From contig NZ_SMMC01000200.1 in the NCBI RefSeq assembly GCF_009711445.1, positions 1 to 41,304 on the forward strand: a stretch of 41,304 bases of DNA. The letters are read 5' to 3'. Position numbers and translations under genes: made by a program. Source of the DNA: Curvivirga aplysinae. Lineage in GTDB: Bacteria > Pseudomonadota > Alphaproteobacteria > UBA8366 > Aestuariispiraceae. Of the stretch, positions 32,614-41,190 are shown one piece after another; the first letter of the stretch is position 1; the number at the start of each line of letters is the position of its first letter. Under the pieces are notes generated by a model. That model saw only the letters and a program-made list of their open reading frames with translations. It did not search any database and was not told the DNA's origin.

Positions 32614-35445
32614 TTATGCAGTTTGTTGAGTGCTGGAAACAGCGTTACGACGACGGCGTTGGACCATAATGATCAAGAATAGCAACACCACCGCTGGAAT
32701 ATAGAATAGCTGTTTGGCAGGACGTTCTGCAGGCACACCAACAGAAACGATAATTTGGTCAAAATCAAAGCCTGCCTTTTCAGCTGGGCTATCAAAACCC
32801 ACACCATCAACCATGATATTTCCATCATCTTGAAGAAGAAGTTCCAGACCATAATCTTCAATTCTGGTTTGACCATCTTCACCGTCACCGACTTTCATCA
32901 ACATGGTAAGTGAAACTGGGTCACCCACATCATTTTGACCATCAACCAAGATACGCATCTCAGTACCAGCCGGCACTTCACCCATTGCCTGCACAAGTTC
33001 TGTTCCTTGGCGTTCTTGATATGGCGGGATTACATAATCCATCCAGAAACCCGGACGGAATAATGTAAAGGCGATCAAAATTAATGCCGCGGATTCCCAG
33101 ATTTTAGAACGGGCAAAGAAATACCCTTGGGTACCTGCGGTAAATATGAGCATGGCCGCCGTGGCGATGATAAAGATCAAAATGCCTCCGCCGAAGGACA
33201 CATCCATCAACAATAGATCTGTGTTGAAGATGAAGAGGAATGGTAACAATGCAGTACGCAAAGAATAGAAGAAAGCAACAAAGCCAGTTCTAATCGGGTC
33301 ACCACCAGATACAGCTGCCGCAGCAAATGAGGCAAGCCCTACAGGTGGTGTAACATCCGCCATAATACCGAAATAGAAGACGAACATATGAACAGCAATC
33401 AAAGGTACAATCAGTCCATTTTGTTGTCCTAAACTTACGATCACTGGTGCAAGTAATGAAGATACTACGATATAGTTCGCGGTTGTTGGTAAACCCATAC
33501 CCAAAATCAAGCTCAGGATCGCAGTCCATACCAAGATTAGGATGATGTGACCCATCGATAAGAACTCAACCAATGCAGCGAGCTTTAATCCAACACCGGT
33601 TTGAGATACGGCACCAACAATGATACCTGCGGCTGCAGTCGCGATACCGATACCAATCATATTACGGGCACCGGCGATCATACCATCCACCAATTCCATA
33701 AAGCCTTCTTTGAGCTTGCTGGATGTGTCTTCTTTGCGGAAGAAGGCAAATAGATGACGTTGGGTCAGCAAGATGAAAATCATCAGGATGGTTGCATAGA
33801 AAGCAGAAAGACCCGGAGATAGACGTTCAATCATCAAACACCAGATCAAAACAACCACGGGCAATAAGAAGTGTAAGCCTGCTTTAACCGTCGGGCCTGT
33901 TTCAGGCAAAGACTGAACAGGTGCATTTGGATCATCCATCACCAAATCAGGATAGGAAGAACTAATACGTGCTAATACAACATAAGTCACCAGAATTAAG
34001 GCAGCCATTACCCAAGGTGTGTAAGTTTCACCAAAGGTCGCTTGAACAATATCAATCAGGAAGAAGAGGCCAAAGGCGCCAATAATTGTATTGCCAAGTA
34101 CCATGGCACCAGTTGAGACAACCTTCTGAGTGAGTTCACTGCCGCCAGAAGATTTAACCGCTTTAACAACTACATATTGAACAGCAATAATTGTGAGTAT
34201 GCCTGCTAGACGTGCGGTTGATGTTTCAAGTAATTGATACACCTCTGACGCATAATAAAGGCCACTACCTAATGCAAGAACGAGGAGCAGGGACATAACC
34301 CAGCTACTGCCTACATATTTCAGTGCTTTGCTTTCACCTGGTTTCTTCAAACCTTGCATGTCTAGTTTCATAGCTTCTAGATGCACAATGTAAACTAGGG
34401 CAATATAGGAAATCACAGCTGGTAAGAAGGCGTGTTTTACAACTTCAAAATAGGGGATGTTTACATATTCCACCATTAAGAAAGCTGCAGCACCCATAAC
34501 AGGTGGCATGATCTGACCATTCACTGAAGAGGCTACTTCAACAGCACCTGCTTTTTCCGCATTAAAGCCAACACGTTTCATCATTGGGATTGTAAAGGTA
34601 CCTGTTGTCACAACATTGGCGATGGACGATCCAGAAATCAATCCGGTCATACCGGAAGCCACAACCGCTGCTTTCGCGGGACCACCACGGAAATGCCCCA
34701 TCAAAGAGAAGGCCACTTTAATGAAGTAGTTTCCGGCACCGGCGCGATCAAGCAAGGCACCAAAAAGTACGAATAGGAAAACGAGGTCTGTGGAAACACC
34801 TAATGCAATACCAAACACACCTTCACCAAATAACCATTGATGATCCATGGTGCCGCCAAAGGTAGAACCTTTCCATGCAATGAGTTCTGGTGCGAATGGA
34901 CCAAAGAATGTGTAACACAGGAAGACAATTGCAACGACCATCAATGGCGGGCCAAGGGCGCGACGTGTTGCTTCAAGCAGCAACAACATACCAATGACTG
35001 ATACGACAATATCAAACTGGTTTGGATTACTTGGGCGATCCGAAAGACGCGTGCCAAAAATGGAATCAACCAGCATGGAATCCGCAATAAACGGATAAAA
35101 GGCACAAAGCGAACCAATAATTGCCATGCCCCAATCCCCTAACGGGATGTGGCGACGAGGTGAATGTTTAAATGCTGGATATGCAAGAAAAGCTAAGAAA
35201 ACAGCAAAAGCTAAATGAACTTTTCGTGCTTCATCACTTGAAAATACACCCCATCCGAGGACGAATGGAATTGGTGAGGCGATCCAAACTTGGAAGATGG
35301 ACCAACTGAGCGCCACTGCCGCAAGAAGTTTGATGATCATTTCATTGGATGGATTGCGTCCACCCGTATCTGTGGAAGCTACAAGATCCTGTAGTTCCTC
35401 ATCCGATAATTGTGTTGATGTGGATTTGTCCGTACTCATCCCCAT
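32614..35445 (-). CDS. TRAP transporter fused permease (DctQM type) with DUF3394 tail
   Basis: The 943 aa inner-membrane protein fuses the small and large TRAP permeases. The N-terminal quarter has about four segments. The large DctM-like part includes GSSIANVVTTGTFTIPMMKR and SVNGQIMPPVMGAAAFLMVE, and later LGMGLPTTANYIVVSSLLAP with FGIMADVTPPVGLASFAAAA. The last 150 residues are soluble with a PDZ-like FDSPAEKAGFDFDQI segment, then one hydrophobic helix and a basic end (QRRRRN); this is the DUF3394 layout. It pairs with the TAXI binding protein encoded upstream and uses an ion gradient, not ATP. Confidence 0.93.
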   Translation of the reverse strand: MGMSTDKSTSTQLSDEELQDLVASTDTGGRNPSNEMIIKLLAAVALSWSIFQVWIASPIPFVLGWGVFSSDEARKVHLAFAVFLAFLAYPAFKHSPRRHIPLGDWGMAIIGSLCAFYPFIADSMLVDSIFGTRLSDRPSNPNQFDIVVSVIGMLLLLEATRRALGPPLMVVAIVFLCYTFFGPFAPELIAWKGSTFGGTMDHQWLFGEGVFGIALGVSTDLVFLFVLFGALLDRAGAGNYFIKVAFSLMGHFRGGPAKAAVVASGMTGLISGSSIANVVTTGTFTIPMMKRVGFNAEKAGAVEVASSVNGQIMPPVMGAAAFLMVEYVNIPYFEVVKHAFLPAVISYIALVYIVHLEAMKLDMQGLKKPGESKALKYVGSSWVMSLLLVLALGSGLYYASEVYQLLETSTARLAGILTIIAVQYVVVKAVKSSGGSELTQKVVSTGAMVLGNTIIGAFGLFFLIDIVQATFGETYTPWVMAALILVTYVVLARISSSYPDLVMDDPNAPVQSLPETGPTVKAGLHFLLPVVVLIWCLMIERLSPGLSAFYATILMIFILLTQRHLFAFFRKEDTSSKLKEGFMELVDGMIAGARNMIGIGIATAAAGIIVGAVSQTGVGLKLAALVEFLSMGHIILILVWTAILSLILGMGLPTTANYIVVSSLLAPVIVSLGQQNGLIVPLIAVHMFVFYFGIMADVTPPVGLASFAAAAVSGGDPIRTGFVAFFYSLRTALLPFLFIFNTDLLLMDVSFGGGILIFIIATAAMLIFTAGTQGYFFARSKIWESAALILIAFTLFRPGFWMDYVIPPYQERQGTELVQAMGEVPAGTEMRILVDGQNDVGDPVSLTMLMKVGDGEDGQTRIEDYGLELLLQDDGNIMVDGVGFDSPAEKAGFDFDQIIVSVGVPAERPAKQLFYIPAVVLLFLIIMVQRRRRNAVSSTQQTA

Positions 35446-35512
35446 ACCCCTTTGTATATTTATACTGCTTCTGGTGTCAGTTTGGGAATTTATATAAGTG
35501 CTTCAATAAAGA

Positions 35513-35550
35513 AACGAGAGTAACCCCACTTGCGCAGGGTTACTCTCGTT
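35513..35550 (-). terminator. 14-bp intercistronic hairpin between TAXI binding protein and permease
   Basis: AACGAGAGTAACCC (35513-35526) pairs perfectly with GGGTTACTCTCGTT (35537-35550) around a 10-base loop. On the minus strand the stem is followed by TCTTTATTG, a modest U tract. It starts 13 bases past the binding-protein stop and probably terminates or stabilises most of that transcript, giving more receptor than permease. Confidence 0.8.
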
Positions 35551-35563
35551 AAAAACAAGCTGA

Positions 35564-36529
35564 TTACATCCAGCCGCGTTCTTTGTAATAGCGAACCGCA
35601 CCGTCATGCAATGGAGCAGACAAGTTGTTCACGATCATGTTTTCTTCTTTTAGATGTCCAAATGCAGGGTGCATTTTCTTAAAGCGTTTGAAGTTTTCAA
35701 ATACAGCTTTAACCATTTGGTATACTGTCTCTTCAGAAGCTTTTGTGGAGCTTACGAATGTTGCGCCAACACCGAATGTAGCTGTTGGTGTATCTGTACC
35801 TTTATACATGCCAGCTGGAATTTCTGTCATTGCATAATAGTCATTGTCAGATGCCAATTTTTTCGCAACATCATTATCAACCGGTACTAGAACCGCATCG
35901 CAAGAAGTTGTTGCTTCTTTGATGGAACCGTTCGGGTGACCAGCTGTGAAGATGATCGCATCAACTTTACCATCGCAAAGTGCTGCAGCTTGCTCAGAAG
36001 ATTTAAGTTCGGAGGCAACAGCGAAATCGCCCATTGTCCAACCCATTTTCTCCATAACAACTTCCATTGTACCACGTTGACCAGAACCTGGGTTACCAAC
36101 GTTTACTTTCTTACCTTTTAGGTCTTCGAAAGTTTTGATGTCAGCATCAGCACGTGCAACAACTGTGAATGGCTCTGGGTGAACAGAGAATACAGCGCGA
36201 AGTTCTTTAAATGCGCCGTCCGGGAATTTGTCTGGTGCTGTACCATTGTAACCGTGATACTGCCAGTCAGACTGTGCAACACCCATGTCAACGTCACCAG
36301 AACGGATACCGTTAATGTTTGTTACAGAACCACCTGTTTTATGTGTACAGTTAATGCCATGATCAGCTGTGCCTTTGTTTACCAAACGGCAAATTGCACC
36401 ACCTACTTGATAATAAACACCAGTTTGACCGCCTGTACCGATTACAACATGTTGTGTATCAGCAGCAACTGCTGTTGTCATAAGCGCCGCAGAAGCAACT
36501 GCGGATAAAGCTAGTTTTCTCAAGAACAT
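35564..36529 (-). CDS. TAXI family TRAP transporter substrate-binding protein
   Basis: The 321 aa receptor has a signal peptide (MFLRKLALSAVASAALMTTA, cleavage after VAA) followed by VVIGTGGQTGVYYQVGGAIC, the TAXI signature. GSVTNINGIRSGDVDMGVAQ and the KGKKVNVGNPGSGQRGTMEV segment are also typical. ATG 36529 is chosen because GGAGACAGGT sits just upstream; the frame is open 35 codons further but without homology. Characterised TAXI proteins bind glutamate-like or dicarboxylate ligands. The context here (aminotransferase and beta-keto-acid cleavage enzyme) suggests an amino acid. Confidence 0.93.
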   Translation of the reverse strand: MFLRKLALSAVASAALMTTAVAADTQHVVIGTGGQTGVYYQVGGAICRLVNKGTADHGINCTHKTGGSVTNINGIRSGDVDMGVAQSDWQYHGYNGTAPDKFPDGAFKELRAVFSVHPEPFTVVARADADIKTFEDLKGKKVNVGNPGSGQRGTMEVVMEKMGWTMGDFAVASELKSSEQAAALCDGKVDAIIFTAGHPNGSIKEATTSCDAVLVPVDNDVAKKLASDNDYYAMTEIPAGMYKGTDTPTATFGVGATFVSSTKASEETVYQMVKAVFENFKRFKKMHPAFGHLKEENMIVNNLSAPLHDGAVRYYKERGWM

Positions 36530-36660
36530 ACCTGTCTCCTTATATGTATAAGTTTGTTTATATAGTTTTGACCCCCCGCACAGAGGCAGAGTATCTATTT
36601 GATTTTCATCTAAGTTGTTTTGCTTAAGTTGCATTTATTTTTACAGCCGATGAAAACTAG

Positions 36661-36690
36661 ATGTTAGCTTTCTAATGTAAGCTTAACATA
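36661..36690. promoter_or_regulatory. Putative LysR operator A, upstream of TAXI-TRAP genes
   Basis: ATGTTAGCTT (36661-36670) and AAGCTTAACAT (36679-36689) form an imperfect palindrome with one extra T. It contains TTTCTAATGTAAGCT (36669-36683), a 15-mer that recurs exactly at 38967-38981 ahead of the aminotransferase gene. Site A lies 132 bases upstream of the TAXI start. Its minus-strand form equals site B with an 11-bp segment removed. Confidence 0.6.
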
Positions 36691-36729
36691 TTTATCAGAG
36701 TTGAATAGTGTTTATTCGCTCCTTAAATT

Positions 36730-37548
36730 CTACATTTTAAAAATGGCTCTGGTTTCTGCTGCTGAGGCAACAGAACCACCATTTTTGTTAATTCTATTCG
36801 CAAAATCCTGAATCAGCGCGGCATTATTCGCAGCCAATTCACCATTTGCCTGATGCATATTATTTTCAAACCCAATTCGACAATGTCCGCCTCTTTCAAC
36901 GGCTGCAGCCATGCAGTCTTGTTCTTGTGGACCAAATGCACAAACAGCCCAAACACAATTGAATTCCCCCAAGGCATCAAGCATCGGAAAAAGGTCACCG
37001 GGATTAGATGTTAAATTTGCACTATAGCGTCCAAGAACTAAAAGAATAGAAGGTTTGGGATCGGGAATGATTCCTTGATTATGTAGCATAATGAAGCGTT
37101 TAACTTCCTCTGCGGAATAAAGGATATATTGTGCTGCGATCTTTTCATCAAGCACCCATTTAAAAAATGAGGCGGCTTTTTCTTCCCCACCTTCTGGGCA
37201 TAGCTCTTTTAAAGCCAATGAAACAGCTTCGGGTTTGAGTTCTTTTACCGCAGAAATCTGCTGGTCTACGGTGAATACACCTACAGCTTCAGTCGTGATT
37301 TGGATAACCATTTTATTACCAACTCGATTTCGCACAGCCTCAATCGCGGGGCGATAATATTCAGGTAAAATTGTATGTTTATCGTCTTCATCACGGACAT
37401 GAAGGTGAATCATTGCCGCACCAGCAGCTTGGCAAGCCGCAGCCTCTTTTGCCAGTTCATCCGGTGTGATGGGCAAGCTTTGATGATCTGATTTTGTTTT
37501 TCTAGCGCCGTTTGGGGCAACACAGAGAATCGTTTTTGTATTTGTCAT
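36730..37548 (-). CDS. BKACE family beta-keto acid cleavage enzyme (formerly DUF849/Kce)
   Basis: The 272 aa TIM-barrel enzyme would condense a beta-keto acid with acetyl-CoA and cleave it to acetoacetate plus a new acyl-CoA. Zn ligands by family are His48 and His50 (IHLHVRD) and Glu228 (RIGFENN). Arg224 is also retained. The residue after the Glu ligand is Asn229, whereas characterised Kce has Asp there, and the N-terminus reads APNGARKTKSDH rather than the Kce Glu14 region, placing it in a different BKACE subgroup. It overlaps the aminotransferase gene by ATGA, so the two act in one pathway. Confidence 0.92.
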   Translation of the reverse strand: MTNTKTILCVAPNGARKTKSDHQSLPITPDELAKEAAACQAAGAAMIHLHVRDEDDKHTILPEYYRPAIEAVRNRVGNKMVIQITTEAVGVFTVDQQISAVKELKPEAVSLALKELCPEGGEEKAASFFKWVLDEKIAAQYILYSAEEVKRFIMLHNQGIIPDPKPSILLVLGRYSANLTSNPGDLFPMLDALGEFNCVWAVCAFGPQEQDCMAAAVERGGHCRIGFENNMHQANGELAANNAALIQDFANRINKNGGSVASAAETRAIFKM

Positions 37549-38897
37549 GCAGCAATACCTGCATCTGTTAAGGCCGATTCGACAGCCTTCTGTAATTTAT
37601 CGGCGATCTCAACGACATGTTTATCTTCGATGATAAATGGTGGTGCCAGCAAGATGTGATTACCGTTCTGGCCATCAATAGTTCCATTACCCGGATAACA
37701 AATTAACCCAAGATCCATAGCATGTTTTTTAATACCAGCATGAATTTTCAAGGCAGGGTCGAGTGGTTCTTTCGTTGTTCTATCCGCAACCAATTCGAGA
37801 CCCCAGAAAAGACCGCGCCCACGTATATCGCCAATATTTGGATGATTGCCAAAGCGTTCTAGCAAAGCTTCTTCAAGCTTTTTGCCCATAGCATTCACAT
37901 TTTCCAGCAGATTGTTTTCTTCGATTTCTTTTTGAACGGCTAATGCGGCTGCACAGGCTGTCGGATGTGCAAGATAAGTATGTCCATGCTGGAAGAAACC
38001 TGACCCATTTACAATCGTTTCGTAAATCTCATTACTAAGCAGCATGGCGCCGATCGCCTGATAACCTGCGCCTAAGCCTTTAGCCGTCGTTAGGATATCT
38101 GGGCTAATACCTTCTTGTTCACATGCAAACAGAGTTCCTGTGCGTCCCATCCCACACATCACCTCATCTAAGATAAGCAAGATACCATATTGATCACAGA
38201 TTTCTCTGATACGTTTGAAATAACCTGGCACTGGTACAAGGGCGCCTGATGTCGCACCGACAACCGGTTCGGCCATAAAGCCAATCACATTCTCTGCGCC
38301 GATTTCCTTGATGTGTTGTTCAAGTTCGTTCGCGACGCGTTGGCCATATTGTTCATCCGTTTCAGATGGCAATTTATCTCTATAAGGATAGCAAGGTGCA
38401 ACGTGATCTGCGTCGATCAAAATTGGCTCAAACTGTTGGCGGCGCCACATATTGCCCCCGACTGAAAGGGCGCCAAGCGTGTTACCATGATAGCTCTGGC
38501 GTCGGGCGATAAAATACTTACGCTCTTTTTCGCCTTTTTCCAGAAAGTATTGCCGTGCAAGCTTTAATGCAGATTCTGTTGCTTCGGAGCCACCAGAAAC
38601 AAAATAGACATAGTCTAATCCCTCTGGCGCACGATCCGTTAAGAATTCAGCTAATTCTTCGGCAGGTTCCGTGGTGAAGAAGGACGTATGCGCAAATGCA
38701 ATATTGTCGATTTGATCTTTGATAGCTTGTGTTACGCGAGAATTGCTGTGACCTAAGCATGATACAGCTGCGCCACCTGAAGCATCAATATAGGATTTCC
38801 CATCCTGATCTATAATATAAGGGCCATCTCCTTTATCTGCATATGCAAGATTGGAGGATGGTTGGCGATGTAAAATGCGCGTTTTCTTTGACGACAT
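37545..38897 (-). CDS. Class III PLP-dependent aminotransferase
   Basis: A 450 aa fold-type I aminotransferase. The PLP Lys is K273 (TTAKGLGAGYQAIGA), the pyridine-N Asp is D244 (LILDEVMCGMGRTG), the phosphate-cup residues are in FVSGGSEATESALKLA (about 99-114), and HGHTYLAHPTACAAAL is present. Members act on omega- or beta-amino groups, using pyruvate or 2-oxoglutarate. It is translationally coupled to the BKACE gene, which suggests that its product is a beta-keto acid. Operator B is 70-100 bases upstream. Confidence 0.92.
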   Translation of the reverse strand: MSSKKTRILHRQPSSNLAYADKGDGPYIIDQDGKSYIDASGGAAVSCLGHSNSRVTQAIKDQIDNIAFAHTSFFTTEPAEELAEFLTDRAPEGLDYVYFVSGGSEATESALKLARQYFLEKGEKERKYFIARRQSYHGNTLGALSVGGNMWRRQQFEPILIDADHVAPCYPYRDKLPSETDEQYGQRVANELEQHIKEIGAENVIGFMAEPVVGATSGALVPVPGYFKRIREICDQYGILLILDEVMCGMGRTGTLFACEQEGISPDILTTAKGLGAGYQAIGAMLLSNEIYETIVNGSGFFQHGHTYLAHPTACAAALAVQKEIEENNLLENVNAMGKKLEEALLERFGNHPNIGDIRGRGLFWGLELVADRTTKEPLDPALKIHAGIKKHAMDLGLICYPGNGTIDGQNGNHILLAPPFIIEDKHVVEIADKLQKAVESALTDAGIAA

Positions 38898-38966
38898 GAT
38901 AGGCTTTCTAGATGAAAATAAACTGGAAAACCTTAAGCAGGAATAGATTGTAGGATCAATCGACTT

Positions 38967-38998
38967 TTTCTAATGTAAGCTGTTAGTTAATCTAACAT
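38967..38998. promoter_or_regulatory. Putative LysR operator B, upstream of aminotransferase-BKACE operon
   Basis: TTTCTAATGTAAGCT (38967-38981) is shared exactly with site A. Next to it TGTTAG (38981-38986), TTAAT, CTAACA (38992-38997) is a perfect dyad holding the LysR pattern T-N11-A (TTAG-N5-CTAA). The site overlaps the last codons and stop of the lysR-type gene. Confidence 0.65.
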
Positions 38999-39922
38999 AC
39001 AGTATAGGAATTTATGTAAAGAAGGTTTGGCTTTTAGATAGGTTTCAGCTTCTGCTAGAATCCATTCCTTAAAGACTTTAACAGAAAGTTTGTCATCCAT
39101 AGGTTTTGGATAAGAGAGATAATAGGCATTTCTTTTAGGCAAAAAGAGGTCATAGGGAATGATGAGGCGACCAGCTTCTAGATCAGCATGTGCAAGAATG
39201 CTACCCGCAGTAATGATACCTTGTCCCGTCACAGCGGCTTGTAGTGCTAAGGATGAATCTGCATAAAAACTCCCCTTCTCAAAATCTGGTGCGGGCAGTT
39301 TCGCTTTTTCATACCATGCAGCCCATGCGTCTCCCATATCGTCATGGATCAGATGTAAACTTTTAAGCTTTTCCGGAGAGTTTAGGTCAGGGTTTTCCTC
39401 TATGAAGCAAGGTGCGCAAGCTGCAAATGCATCTACATCGAAAATCTTTTTAGTTATCAAAGATGTATCATCGCTTTTTCCCCATCGAATAGCGATATCA
39501 AATTCAGCAGTATCAAAGCCTCGAAAACGTGCAGAAGGCGCAAGACGTATGGTAATGTCAGGATATTGTTGTAGGAAACTGTTTAGTCTCGGCATAAGCC
39601 AATGGGATGCAAAAGCAGATGTTAGATTTATAGTTAATGTTTTCTGTGTTTTATTCTTAAGGATTTCATCACTCACATTTGAGAGGGTATTTAGTATCTC
39701 TGTGGTGACAGGAAGTAACTTTTGCCCTTCAGTTGTTAAAGATACGCGGGCATGGCTACGGATGAAGAGGGGGGTGTCGTAAAATTCCTCTAGAATTTTG
39801 ATTTGCTGACTGATAGCTCCATGAGTGACATGAAGTTCATCTGCTGCTTTGGAAAAGCTTAATAGTCGAGCGGCAGCTTCAAAAACTCTCACAGATTTTA
39901 GCGGTGGTATACGACGTTTCAT
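38987..39922 (-). CDS. LysR family transcriptional regulator (GcvA-like)
   Basis: A 311 aa regulator. The winged HTH is at about residues 5-65, with PPLKSVRVFEAAARLLSFSK, AADELHVTHGAISQQIKILE and LFIRSHARVSLTTEGQKLLP. The C-terminal periplasmic-binding-like effector domain contains HWLMPRLNSFLQQYPDITIR and FDIAIRWGKSDD, both typical of the GcvA group. It lies 89 bases upstream of the aminotransferase on the same strand. T-N11-A sites at its own promoter, the aminotransferase promoter and the TAXI promoter suggest that it controls the whole set. Confidence 0.93.
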   Translation of the reverse strand: MKRRIPPLKSVRVFEAAARLLSFSKAADELHVTHGAISQQIKILEEFYDTPLFIRSHARVSLTTEGQKLLPVTTEILNTLSNVSDEILKNKTQKTLTINLTSAFASHWLMPRLNSFLQQYPDITIRLAPSARFRGFDTAEFDIAIRWGKSDDTSLITKKIFDVDAFAACAPCFIEENPDLNSPEKLKSLHLIHDDMGDAWAAWYEKAKLPAPDFEKGSFYADSSLALQAAVTGQGIITAGSILAHADLEAGRLIIPYDLFLPKRNAYYLSYPKPMDDKLSVKVFKEWILAEAETYLKAKPSLHKFLYCMLD

Positions 39923-39931
39923 CAGTTTATA

Positions 39932-39948
39932 TGTTAGTTAAGTTAACA
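39932..39948. promoter_or_regulatory. Putative LysR operator C, autoregulatory
   Basis: TGTTAG (39932-39937), TTAAG, TTAACA (39943-39948) is a near-perfect dyad ten bases upstream of the lysR-type start. On the minus strand it matches site B at 15 of 17 positions. The position next to the start codon fits negative autoregulation. Confidence 0.6.
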
Positions 39949-40001
39949 AAGGCGATAATAAAGCATTGTTTAACTCTTACTGCAATGCAGGGGCGATTTC
40001 T

Positions 40002-41186
40002 TTAATGAGGAACTGTGTTCAATAAGTAATCTAACGTAAATGGATATTCCGTTCTTTCAGGATTGTCATGCAGAGTGAAGGATTTAAAGTTGATCTTTGT
40101 CCAATCCTGTTTTCCAAATACTTTTTTATAAGCTTTAACATTTTCACGGTTTATTGCTGTCATCGGAAATTTGATATGTGTAGATATCTTGGAAAAGTCA
40201 TGTCCTTGGTCATAATCGTATAGCATTACAATGCTCCAAGCACCGGCCAAGAAATGTCCCCCATGGGTTAGTGTCATTTCTCCTCGTTCCACTAAATCGA
40301 TGGCTTCTGTGGACCAATTTAATCCAACGACACAAGCATCTTGCCCAGGCTCCATGCCTATTTCACGCAAAGCTCTAATAGCGCCGATGGCAATTGCGTC
40401 ATTGGCGGCCCATATGGCATTTACTGACTTTGTAAGTAAAAGTTGTTGGGTGCGGAGATAAGCTTCTTCTCCTGACCAATTAACGGTTATGCGTCTTAAT
40501 TCTTTGAAAGAAGGATGTTCTTTTAACCCACGATCTAACCCATTTAATCGATCTATTGAGGCGGGTGTATTAATGTCCCCTGCGAGAGTGAGAAGTGGGA
40601 TAATTTTTTCTCGTTCTCCCGTTATTGGTGGAGAGATTTGATTATGATGTTCAAACAGTGAAGTTAGCATTTGGTAGCCTGCCGTTTCGTTATCGGGCAC
40701 AATGCTACCTAACCAATAAGGCGATTTTTCTCTGGGTTTACCGAAATGTTCTTCTTGTTCCTGTGTTAGACTATTTAATAGCATCAAGGTTGGAATTTTA
40801 TGATCAATCGCATACTGCAGCAGCTTAGATGCTTGTTGCTGTTCATTAACAATAATTAGATAATCCGGCTTACTGCGATCAATCGCGGCTATGCCTTTTG
40901 ATAGCATAACGGGCCAACCTCTATTGGCGGAGACTATTTCCAAGTTAAACCCCAAGGCATCAGATGCCGCTTCCATGGTTTGAGACACAGATTTCCAAAA
41001 CCCTTTATCTTCGTAGCCAGGATTCACAAAAAGAATATCTTTACGTTCGGCGGCTAGAAGAGGGGAATAGGACAGAATAGATATGAGGGATAAAGTAAAA
41101 ACAAAGATAGAGACTTTTTGAGTGTCTAATTTTGTCCATGTTCTTTTATGCCAATTATCTAATTGATTTTTAATTATTAACATCAT
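40002..41186 (-). CDS. Periplasmic sugar-type (LacI-like) substrate-binding protein, orphan
   Basis: A 394 aa exported type-I periplasmic binding protein. Residues 1-24 are an unusually long hydrophilic lead (MMLIIKNQLDNWHKRTWTKL); the hydrophobic signal core is at about 25-43 (VSIFVFTLSLISIL) with cleavage near LLAAE. The mature part starts DILFVNPGYEDKGFWKSVSQ, has SKPDYLIIVNEQQQASKLLQ and ANDAIAIGAIRALREIG, as in ABC sugar receptors. No permease or ATPase gene is adjacent. Such orphans often feed a membrane sensor (histidine kinase, GGDEF or chemoreceptor); one may lie past the window edge. Ligand unknown. No SD is visible. Confidence 0.85.
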   Translation of the reverse strand: MMLIIKNQLDNWHKRTWTKLDTQKVSIFVFTLSLISILSYSPLLAAERKDILFVNPGYEDKGFWKSVSQTMEAASDALGFNLEIVSANRGWPVMLSKGIAAIDRSKPDYLIIVNEQQQASKLLQYAIDHKIPTLMLLNSLTQEQEEHFGKPREKSPYWLGSIVPDNETAGYQMLTSLFEHHNQISPPITGEREKIIPLLTLAGDINTPASIDRLNGLDRGLKEHPSFKELRRITVNWSGEEAYLRTQQLLLTKSVNAIWAANDAIAIGAIRALREIGMEPGQDACVVGLNWSTEAIDLVERGEMTLTHGGHFLAGAWSIVMLYDYDQGHDFSKISTHIKFPMTAINRENVKAYKKVFGKQDWTKINFKSFTLHDNPERTEYPFTLDYLLNTVPH

Positions 41187-41190
41187 TCAT

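Noticed and set aside
36530-36634. 35-residue N-terminal extension of the TAXI receptor
   Set aside because: It would place a hydrophilic lead ahead of a perfect signal peptide; an SD-like GGAGACAGGT directly precedes ATG 36529.
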